From: Patiria miniata
Taxonomy: Eukaryota; Echinodermata; Asteroidea; Valvatida; Asterinidae
Length of the DNA: 64,000 nt
Assembly: GCF_015706575.1 (NCBI RefSeq)
Contig: NW_024037063.1
Span: 12,896,927-12,960,926 of the forward strand
Direction of reading: 5' to 3'
Every line of letters starts with the position of its first letter. The stretch's first letter is position 1. Of the stretch, positions 30,954 through 42,900 are shown piece after piece. The translations under genes were made by a program, and so were the position numbers. Under the pieces are notes generated by a model that saw nothing but the letters and a program-made list of their open reading frames with translations, did not search any database and was not told the DNA's origin.

Positions 30954-33900
30954 GTGAGTGTGTCCGTAGATGTGTCATTCTTTGTGCTCTTGTGTGAAAA
31001 GCATACGGGTTATTTGATAGCTGAGCCGTGTGTGGATAGTGCGTGCCATGGTGCGAATGAACAGGGCCCAGCATTGTTGTTGTTGGGGCAGATGTCTCGA
31101 GTACGGCCCGACTCCACATCTTGTTTTGTGGGCCCTGGGTTCTATTCATTCAGTCACAATCACATTCACATTGGGGATTATGTTTCAATATTGCCATTGT
31201 TTGAATTGTGTTGGTCCGCAGTAATGCGTTATTTGTAGTCTATTCAGTGGGATCATTCATTCATGCATGTTTCATTGAATAGGTTTATACAGATGGTATG
31301 GCTCCAGCATTGTCTGATTATGAGTACATACATGTATTGCTGTAAATGTTAAATGCGTATGTTATTAAATTACAAGTAGGCCTAATGTTATTTCAGCCTG
31401 AAAGCTCACCCTGTTTGGCGGGCATCCGGGACCCTTTGGTTTACACTGTACAATTTGCAATTATTTTTGGTTCATTGACTTCTTAAGAAAATCACCGCCA
31501 AAAAGCATTTGAAAAATTGTTCATATCAATTTATGGAAACTGATAAAATCGCCTGACTTGAAAGAGAAACATCTTGCCAAAAATTTTACCTCTCACTTTC
31601 GAAATTATTTAAACTACATGTACTATACGCAGACAAGTGCCAATGACGGATTCACACCACTAAATCGGTGTACGTAGATGAACATTTGGAAAGAATGTTG
31701 CACGCCACTTTTTTCATCTAATGTCATCTCATTCTCAATGACAATGAAAGTCAGTCATTGCAAAAATGGTGAAAAGACATGAATCTGGGACTGAGAAACA
31801 TTTCCAATTTTGTAAGGAAATACTTTGAAAAATGAAAATGTTCTTGACTATAGGCCTACCCTCCATAGACTTTGTGCACAACCACTGAAGTGGCGTCTGG
31901 ATACTACATGTACATTCTTTCCTAGACTTTTTTTGACTTTGTGGTGGTCATTAGGTGAAAATGAAAATGAAAAATGAGTCCAAGATATCTTTTAAGGTTT
32001 TCAAGTTAAGTTAACTTAAACCGAACTCAACCCATCAAAGTCCAATAGCAGGTGTTGTTGAAATCTAGATTGGGTACAGTACCCCTAAACTGATGGTCTT
32101 TTACATTGGGTTTGGCATACCTCCAGAAACCAAGTCCAACAGTGTGTGTGTACAATTTCCCATGTGGGTGTTGGAATTTGCCTGGATGGGTATGGTTCCT
32201 AGTAAATTATGCTGGGGAGTTAGGGTTTTAAAGGACTCATTAGTACATGTATTGAGAAAAAATATAATGACAATATTGGCTGTTGATATGATAGGATTAA
32301 GGCCATCTGCTTAAGCCAACTCCACTAAATCTAGATAGTAGAACCCATGGAAAGAATTCCATATGCGTACACCAATTGACACCATGTGTACAAACCCTAT
32401 GAGACTGGTCTGAACCATTCTAAGTGTTTTCCAACTGAACGCTTCAATATTTTCCCTGCTAAATTTCACTTTTGAGGACATGTTATGTCTGATGGTTGAT
32501 GAGTTATTGCAAGGAAAAACTAGATGCTCACGTATATGGAATTCTTTCCGCACCCATTGACTGAAGATACGTAAAATCATGTGAAAGGTTGTAAATGAAA
32601 TTTGTCTTTACCCATCTCCAAATGACTTTTATCGTCAATTTTACTTGAAGAATACCAAGATAAAATTTCAACATGAGTGTTTCTTGGGTAGATATCACTC
32701 TGCCAACTCGCTATATAAGTTTGGAAAAAGAATGTTGTGTCCTGATGTCCTTTTGTTCATTAGTTATCGTACAATTTGTATAAAAATTACCTCGAAAAAA
32801 AATACAAAAGACTGAAAAAAGTTCTTTGTTCAGAATAATGCGAAAATTTAAGGATTCCCTGATGGTTTACATGTACACAATATCCAAAATATAGGCAAGA
32901 TTACCATATGCGAAGTTCACTAATTTTCCTCTGTATTGACTAACAAGCCCCCAGATAGCAATTTCACGTCATCAAAGTCAATTTGAACAGTGAGAAAATA
33001 CAAGCATTTTCTTAGAAAACACTTAGAATTTTTCAGTCCAATCTCATAGGGTTTGTACACAGGGTGTTGAGTGAACTTCGTATATGGAAATCTTTCCAAA
33101 ATGTATTTCAACACATCTATATCTGATTTTCTTTAACCCTAACCGCCTTGAATCCTTAAAAATCCTCTTGGCCAAAGTGGAGTAATTTGGGGGATTGAGG
33201 TTGCATGGCAAAAGTGCGTTACTGATTTCGTAGGATGCACTTTGTCAAGGTCTTGGGCCGGACCTTGTGTTGTTTTTACCCAGCCATGCATAAGTATAGG
33301 CCTGGATTATGCTTGAAATCCTCCGTTTCTGCTCCAGGATGACACTGGCCAAGCTTCTACATATTGACAGTCACTGCCGCAGGATTCTGCAGGATTCAGG
33401 CAGTGGTCACCCCTCCACGGAGCATATTCAAGAAATAATGGAGGAATTTGCAGGATTGAGGCTATATGCTATTTTTTTCCCATGAGGCCAATTGGAGGAT
33501 TTTGCAGGATTGAGGCTACATGTACATCCTATCAAAAAAGGCCTGGGGAGTTAGGGTTAACATAAAGTTTTAGTTGCGAAGACTGTTCAAAATATATTTT
33601 CAAAAGTTGTATACCACCATCTTTAATTATGTGTGCTCTAACAACTTTACTGCACAACCTTTTATTTCAGTTTACTGAAACAAAATTTTGTTAACTTTAA
33701 AACCAATGGGTTTCTCTTTCTCTTTGCTTTCTTCAGAAACTGAAAGCACCACCATTTCTGGGAGAGCTTCTCTTCAGCGGCGGAACTAACTGGGATTTGG
33801 TGGGCCGCTCTCGACTTCCTAAATCAAGTGGTATGTTTGTGTTCACAGTTGTCCGGCATCACATAGCTGTGGTCAAGGCGTTCGTCGTTATTCGCCCATA

Positions 33901-36900
33901 CGCGGTAAACGATCGGCGGCGTATCCTCGCTATGCAGTGCATTAAAAATACAGCACGAACAGCGACCTCATGTGGCTACTATTTTATGCAAATTATTTGG
34001 ATCCAGACGAACGCCTTGGTCCATTTGTCCTCGTGAGGTTTTGGGGGTGGTGCTTATTATGCTAATAGCCTAAGCTGACCTTAAAAGACGTTTTCTTATT
34101 GGTCCATCATTGCGTGGATTTAGCGAGTGGTATACTGGCAAGACATGTACTGTACATAATACGTACACACACGTTGTGTGTCGATGTCTCACATTACACA
34201 CAGAACCAATGCACAAAAAATGTGGTTTCTGACACGTCCGCAAGGGGCGCATAGCTGCAATGATTTGATGACGTCCAGATTTACCAAGGTGTGATTGGAC
34301 ACTGCACATAATAGCCCCACCTACACTTATTTGCATATGAGGTCGTGCGCTGGAAATCTAGCGCAAAATAAAGAAAAACATCTATAGCTTTCGCGGACGA
34401 TTAGACCAAGGTGATCGTCTGGATCCAGATGATTTGCATAAAATAGTGGCTGCATGAGGTTGCTGCTTGCGCTGTATTTTTAATGCACTGCATAGCGAGG
34501 ATATGCTGCATATCGTTTACCGCGTACGGACGAATAATGACGAATGCCTTGACCAAGGCTAGGCATCACACAAATACCTAGTCCGAAAATTTGGGACTCT
34601 CAATACTGTGTAGGAGTCCCAAAACTTAAGGTATTGAAAACATGCAAAACAAGAAAATAGACTGGCACCTGAAACAACCAGCCCAACAACTCTTCAGTAC
34701 TGCATCAATCAACTGTCAGCTGACTCGAAATATCTAGGATGTCGGGTACTAGGTCACTATTTCTACACATCTCTCCATAGTCGGGCACCAGACTAATGAC
34801 AATGAATGAACAAGTCGGTCTTGTCAAACAATTGGACCATGGATGGACATGTAGAAGTCTAGTCTTTAGCCTCAATTTGAAATCACTTGACTTCCCTCTC
34901 TTGTGCAAGCCACTGCCAAATATTGAAGAAAAGTCTCCTTTAAAAATTGAATGGGTCGGTGGGTCAGTTGGTTGGTTGGTTGGTTGGTTGACGCTTTACG
35001 TGGCCATATATTGTATTCATACAACTCAAGTATGACAGCTTTGCATTCGAAGACCGGTTTTGCAAATACTGTTGCGCATGCATCTAATTTGCATATTTTT
35101 TTGCATATTAGATCGCGGCCCATTCCTTTTCGTTTTCTGTACTGTCGAGGTACCGGTACGGCCCGGGTGCACGGACGCATAGCCATCTTCATGCGTTACC
35201 CAGCCGCTGTGGGTTGTACCACTTGGTACTTGTTTAGAGTCTCCAGAGGCATTATACAGGTCTCTTATGTGCAATAAAATTAAGACGGTTCTTTCCGACT
35301 CACATCACCCATTGAATGCCGACTTCCAAACGAACTCCAGAAGTAATCGCTGTTTACAACGAAGGATCAGGACACGGCGATACGGCAGTTCATTCGTTCC
35401 AGCAGCTATCAAATGGTACAATGAGCAACTGGAACGATGAACTGCCGTGTGGCTGACCCTGATCCCTCATTAATGTAATGTAATATGTGTATTATATGTA
35501 GTAGTTTGTTTTTTACCTGTAATTATTGGATTTATAAGTTTGTGGTAACTACATTGCATTTTTACATCTTTTTAATTATTGATTGTATGTTTTTATTACC
35601 CACTCTTTGTCAAGGCCATTTTAATTTCCCTCCTGAGGGATAATAAAGTTCAATCTTATCTTATCTTATCTTGATTATATTTCACGAACCTTGTGGTGTA
35701 CTTTGGAGAATCCAGTGAAAATCGCTGAAATGTTTTTGTCAAGATTGTACTAAACCATGATTTAAAGGGGCATTCAATGATTTTTTTTTGCAATAAACTT
35801 ACCCTGACCTTTCTCTCGCTCTCTCTCTCTCTTTTCAAGCTGGGAAGCAGCTGATTGGTGGTCGCAATCTGTGGGGCCCCCATCGCATGGCCGTCCTTTG
35901 CGGCATCAAGGTGCGGAGCGTCATCTCTGGTCCCACTGCCTGCCACAGCGTCATCATCACAGAGGCCGGCAAGGCTATGAGCTGGGGTGAGTAAAGTCGG
36001 TTCCAAGCTGATGGTTCATCGAGACTATTTCTGTTCACCCTGCATGGAATGCCAGTCCATCGCAGGTTACTCCTCAGCTAAAAGTGGTACCCATTTATAA
36101 CCGGGGGTGAAGAGAGGCAAGTGCAGGTGAAGTGCCTTGCCCAAGGACACAATGTATAGCCGGCAGTGGAAATTTGAACCCCTGATCCCGTGATTATGAG
36201 AAATGAGGGTTTGCAGGTACCGGTTTTAGAAATGAGAATAAAATTCTCCTTACAATAAGTGTTTGTTGCACTTCAGTCATTCCATTGACAATTTATGACT
36301 GTTTAAAGTTCGCATCTATCGACACATCAAAAAAGTAAAATCCTGACAAAAAGGCATTCAATTGAAAGTTTCAAGTTTTCTATCCATGCAAATAAAAGAT
36401 GCTAATATTTTTTTTCTTAAAATTCTTTTATTCCACGATTTTTATACTACAGCCTGTCTAAAAAAAAATGGTACAATCGAAAACGATTTTTTTTTTCATA
36501 TTAAATCTCAACATAAGTAAGTCGTTTTGAGCATCACATTAAAGAAAAAAGACCAGGCTTTCCAATCCTTTTTGTTTCATCTCATTTGCTTTTGTCAATC
36601 CAGAGATAACTCCAGTTTACTGCGGAACACAAAAATCAAGTTTGTTTCTTTTGCCAAGTTGCAATCTTTTGTGAGCTTCAAGACAGCATGGCACAGTACT
36701 CGAAACAACTCTGCCCATGCATAAAAGTGGCACAAAGTCGATTTTGGTGTATCGCACTAAATTGATTATATCTCTGAATTGACAAAAGCAAATAAGATCA
36801 AACACTATTGGAAAGCCCAGTCTTTGTTCTTTAATATTATGCCAAGTAAGAATGACTTATTTTGAAATTTCATATTTAACCAATTTTTTTTCTGATTGTA

Positions 36901-39900
36901 CCATTTTTTTTTGAGACGGGCTGTATTTCTTTAAATTATTTGTAGTATATCAAAGATTATACAAAGTCTGAAAATTAAAAAATATTCACCCGTTTGTTTC
37001 TTTTTTGGTATTTTTCTCCACTCTGACCAGTGCCCAGTTCTGTCTCATTTTGCTAGAATGCCTCGGAACAAATTCAGTATTCAGATATCGCTTGTTCAAT
37101 TCCCAAGTGTCTAAAGCTGTTTCCCATACATGCACATGCCATAATAATTGAAGAAAAAAAAATGTCTTTGATTCCTGAAGGCCGTGGAGACAAAGGACAG
37201 CTTGGCCATGGGGATCTGAATCGATGTGAAGCACCCAAGCTGATTGAGGGACTGAAGGAATTCACCATTGTCAATGCAGCCTGTGGCCGCAGCCACACGA
37301 TGTGTCTGACAGGTACGTGTATATTGTGTTCACCGTTGAGCTATATTATTAAAGGGAAAATACAACATTTGTAAACATCGAAAAATAAAACTACCAAGTT
37401 GTTAAGAAATACCTTACTATGATATTGGTAAATGACATGCCTAAGCATCCTGTAAAATTATGGCACCTGGTGTGAAGTCATTTTCAAGAAAATGGTATAT
37501 TTGTACACATTTCCAACGCTGGTCGGCCGACCACCGTTGGAAAAACCTAACTTTTTTTCAATTACTGCTCCAAATTTACCATTATTTTAGTCTAAATAAT
37601 TTTGTTTTGCTAGCTATTGGTTCCATGTTCATGAACGGGTGCAGGCCAGCTAGACTGGTTCCCTTACCTTACAATTTTCCTGTATTTTTTATCCATTTCA
37701 TCTTTAGTGAAGTCAGGGAACCAGACTACTTGAAAAATTTTTTTTGGCTTGGTTTTTCCAGCATTTTCGAACACAAAACTTCAAACATGTCAGTGTAACA
37801 ATATTTGATCTAGTATACTAACCCCCCAAATAGTTCATTTCTGAAAATTACAGCAAAAGCCAATGATGTACATTCCCTTTAAAGGTAGCATACAACCTTT
37901 GCAAACATAAAAAAAAAGAAATGACCAAATTATCACAAAATACCTTACTGAATGTTAAGGAATGACAGTCTAAAGCATCCTGTAAAATCGTGGCTCTTGA
38001 TGTGCTACCATTTTCAAGAAAACTTGTATTTTTCCAACGCTGGTCAGCCGACCAGCGTTAGAGAAAACTAGCTTTTTTTCAAAAACTGCTTCTAAATTTT
38101 CATATTTAGTTATTTCGCATTTTCTTTGCAAGTAATTACACACCTGTGAAGGGGTACAAGCCTGCTAGACTGATTCTCTGACCTTACAATTCCCCAAAGT
38201 CTAAAGTTGCGCCGTTTCATCTTAAGTGGGGTCAGGGAGCCAGACTACCAGAACATGTTTGGTTTTCTTGGTTTTTCCAGCATCTACAAGCTCAAAACAT
38301 GAAACAAGTCAGTTTACCAATATTTTCTATAACATACTACTTCTTCAAATCCATTTATGTCTGAAAATTGCAGCAAAAGCAAATGCTGTACATTCCCTTT
38401 AAAGGTATATACAACCTTTGCAAACATCAAATAACAAAACTACCAAATTGTTATGAAATGCCTGACTTGACTGTAAATGAATAATAGTTTAAACATCCTG
38501 TGAAATCATGGCACCTGGTGCGCTGTCATTTTCAACAAAAGTGCAATTTTTGTATCAATTTCCAACGATGGTTGGCCGTTTTTTTCCAGCATCTATGAAC
38601 ACAAAGCTTTAAACAAATCAGTGTAACAATATAAATGAAATGCAAAAATACTTGTTATAAAATAAACTCCCCAAATCCATCCATCCCTGAAAATGACATC
38701 AAAAGCAAATGTTGTATAGGGTGAGTAAAAAAACCTGAAACCCAAATGTTGGGACTATTTTTTAGGGAAGTTCTGCATGTAGCACTTTCAAAATCTGGGA
38801 TATGAAAGCCCAATTCATAACCTTTCTTTCAGTACAAGAATCATTCAAATCACTCACGTACTTTTTGGGTTACTGAGTTTTAAAAACAACCACCGTTTTA
38901 AAGTACTGTCCACGGATCACAAAAAGGTGTGCGTTCTTTCAGCAAAATAATTCACACACATTCCTTTGTGATTTGTTTGTTTTCGTTTTGCTGATAGAAC
39001 ACTTACCTTTTTGTGATCCGTGGACAGACCTTTATAACAGTGGATGTGTTTAAAATTCCGTAACTTGAAAAGTACATGAGTGATTTGAATGATTCTTGTA
39101 CTAAAAGAAAGCTTATGAATTCGGCTTTCATATCCTAGATTTTGAAAGTGCTACATGCACAGTTTCACCAAAACAATGGTCCCGACATTTGGGTTTCGTT
39201 TTTGTTTTACTCACCCTGTATAATTACCTTTAAAGAGCTGCAAAACTCAAAAACACAATGTAGCCTGCTGGGCGCATTGCATTTGTGCACAAACCTACAG
39301 AAAGCTGGGCAGCTTTGGTACATCTATTTGTATCTGCCTTTGTATTTGAAACTGTTAATGAGGCTAGTGTGTAAAAAATCTGATGCACTATCAGTTTATG
39401 AAAATATTTTCCTCTGCACTGTGTGCATATATGTATGTGCTTTCCTATGAAACTTTCAGGACCATAAAGATGCAGCCATTTAGTTGTTGTATTCTCGTGT
39501 TGTTTTTAGAGCTCCCCAGTGAAAATCCATCTAATTTCAATATTCTCTACGATTCATGAAATGTCTGCACGAAGGACCTTTCCAAAAGGATTCTACTTGA
39601 AGGAATGAGGTAGCACTCTCAACTGTGCGTCAATTATTAATAGAGCGAGTGTTTAAGTCAGACAACGAAATGCTCATCCTAAATGCTTCCAGATTGAAGA
39701 TAATCCGTCATGGGTAGGGGTGTGCATTTACAGGTAGTATAGGAATCGGGTACCCTATTGAAAAAAATACGGAAAACGGTACCCGTTAAAGAAATCCAAG
39801 CCAAAAATTAAAATCTAGGAAGTTGCTATTCAGATTGTTCATTTTAAGGTCCGCATGATAATACTACCACATCGGTGTGGCAATACGGCTAGATAGGGTG

Positions 39901-42900
39901 TATACAGTGAGCTCTTTAGCTATGTGGTGAAAACTGCAACTTTCGCAAGCATCATCAAACGTGAAATTGGTTTTGGTTTTCCATGTATCCTGTTTTCATT
40001 TTGAAAATTTCACACTGACATTTGAAACCTTTCTTTTTCACTGACTGAGAAGTTACTAAGTAATTTGCAAAGTTGGTTATGGGTGCTCGATTCCATAATC
40101 TGGAACCGGTTCCGAACATTAACGGTCGGGTACTCGGGTACCCAGTTTCGATGCACAGCCCTAGTCATGGGGCAAATACTTCGTACAATAACTGGCACAC
40201 TGTTTTCGCCACTGAATGGGGCGTCTGTGGATGTACAGTGATAACGTGCTTGAAATACATCAACATACCAGCTGTCAGAAGGTACTAAATTATTGTTTTT
40301 AATTTTTTGAATTTTTTTTAAATTTACTTATTTATTTGTTGGATCTCCACAGAGGAAGGAGCAGTGTACGCATTTGGCGACAACAAACTGGGACAGTTGG
40401 GGATCGGTCACCAGAACACGCCAGTTCCCAGCCCCAACCGGGTAAGGCCAGACATGAACAAGACTTTTGAGTCGGGAATCGAATAAACGTTTTGTGTTAA
40501 TTTGAATTCACCAAGCACTATGGCCCACTGCCACTCAATAGGCTGGCTACAAGGAGAGAAACAGGCAGTTATACAAAGAAGGAATCCGTCTACATTTTTT
40601 GAGATAACTTGTAGGAAAGGGTTGAAACACTGTTCAGGCAAAGGGTTCCACAGTGAAAACAGTACAATTCGGGCGATTCACAATGTAGTGCGCCACCAAG
40701 AGTTTGCCACGGAGAGCTCATTTTTCCCAGTGCATTGTTTTAGATGTTCGACAAATTCGCAGCGCGGGACATTTGAAATTGTTAGTTTTTCAGGTCAGTG
40801 GTTTCGTAAGTGTATGATTCGAGGATCTGTTTACCCATTTCTTTTCTTGTTATCAATATGGTGTTTTTTGTGAGGCGGCAGAACGCAATGCCCAATCTAT
40901 GACATATTAGCTCAATTTGTCTACCGACACTCATTCAAATGGGCCATGTTTTGTCCACCGTAAACTTGAAAAATGGACTCTCCGTGGCAAACTCTTGGTG
41001 GCGCACTGCATTGTGAATCACCCGAATTAAAGAAAACTTGAGGGATGTTTTGTTGAACAAGCCGTTAGGAGGAACAGTTTACAGATGAGAGGAAGCCAGC
41101 AAATTCTGTATGGTATGGTGCGATATGTATGTTTAACAGGTGCGGATCTCCTTGTCTGTACGCCTAATGGATGTACTTTGTTTTTCCGTACTCATAGTTG
41201 ATGTACTCAGGCCGTCCCATTGTCAAAGTGGCGTGCGGGGGTGAGTTCACTATGATCCTGGACTACAAGGGCACCCTGCATTCCTTCGGCTGTCCCGAAT
41301 ACAGTCAGCTCGGTGAGTTTGTATTTTTGTTTATGGATAGGCCCACAATGATTACTTGGCCATTTGAACAATCAAGTCGAGGCCCTTTGGCAGCTCGAGC
41401 CCGCCCAATGATCTTGGTCCAGATGTCCCGGTCCACCATGCAGGAGCGCAGCTCCTCATCGGTGGCCAAGCTGGTGTCTTGTCCTAGCATGTCCAGGAAG
41501 GAGAGACTTCTTCTCCCACGTGAGGCAGTGCCCCATGCGGGCTCCCCGGAATGATCGGGTTAGCGGCCAGCCCAAGGTGACGGATGCAATGTCCTGCAAG
41601 CTTGAGACGGCGTTCCCGGATCTTTTTCGTCACCTTCGGCAAGACAGGGTAGAGGTCTACATTCCTCATGTGATCCATGTCATTTGATAGAATTATCATT
41701 TTGTGGTTTCTTCCGTTTCATCTCTAGAATTTCAAAGTTATCAGCTAGTGAGCTACCTTAAAAAGATATATTGATACATGCACGATATTCATATTATTTA
41801 TGAAGTACGTTGTGTATGCAAATCCTGATCAGTGGACCATTTAATTCCTCATCGATTTTAATTCCCAGTTGGTGTACACAAATTTCAACGAGGGCATGCA
41901 CAATGCATTTCCTTGCTGGCACATGCAATTTTTGACTGGCGCACTTGTTTGGTGTTTCGACTATTATAACATTTGATGGAATCCAAGTTTGAATAATCAA
42001 TTCTGACCTGTCATCACAAAATGAGCTTAAAATCGGGCTTTTATTGAATTGATATTTCTGGATTCTTCAGAACAGGAGCTTTCTAATGGTATATAACATT
42101 TAGGGGTACTGAATTCAGTAACGGAAATACAGACCGTCAACTTACTTGAAGTTGTAAGACTGATTCTGGAGAAAATGGCATTTGAAATCCTGCAGTTGTG
42201 TTACAGTGAATGAACAGTCAACTAATAAAACAGGATGAAAATAGATTTTAAAGATGTTTGACAGAACAAAAGCATTGGAGAAAGGTAAAAATGGACTTAC
42301 AGATCAAGGTTCAAGGTTCAAATTGCGGCTTTACCCCACTGTACAGGGTGAGTAAAAAACAACAAAACCCAAATGTTGGGACTGTTGTTTTAGTGAAGTT
42401 CTGCATGTAGTACTTTCAAAATCTAGGATATAAAAGCCCAGTTCACACGCTTTCTTTTAGTACAAGAATCATTCAAATAACTCAAGTACTTTTCAAGTTA
42501 TGGAATTTCTAACACAGCCACCGTTTTAAAGTTCTGTCTACGGATCACATAAAACGTCACATCCCTATGTGATTTGTTTTCAATTTGCTGAAAGAACACT
42601 TGCTGTTTTGTGATCCGTGGACAGAACTTTAAAACGGTGGTTGTGTTTAAAAGTCCGTAACTTGAAAAGTACATGAGTGATTTGAATGATTCTTGTACTA
42701 AAAAAAAGCTTATGAATTGGGCTATCATATTCTAGATTTGAAAGTGCTACATTTAGAACTTCACTAAAACAATGGTCCCGACATTTGGGTTTCGTTTTTT
42801 TTACTCAACCCTGTACTACAAAATGGCAATTTCCAACTTTAAGCTCATTTCGTGGAGAGGTCATAAATAGCAACTTTTTTGAAAATGCACAGTTCTAGCT

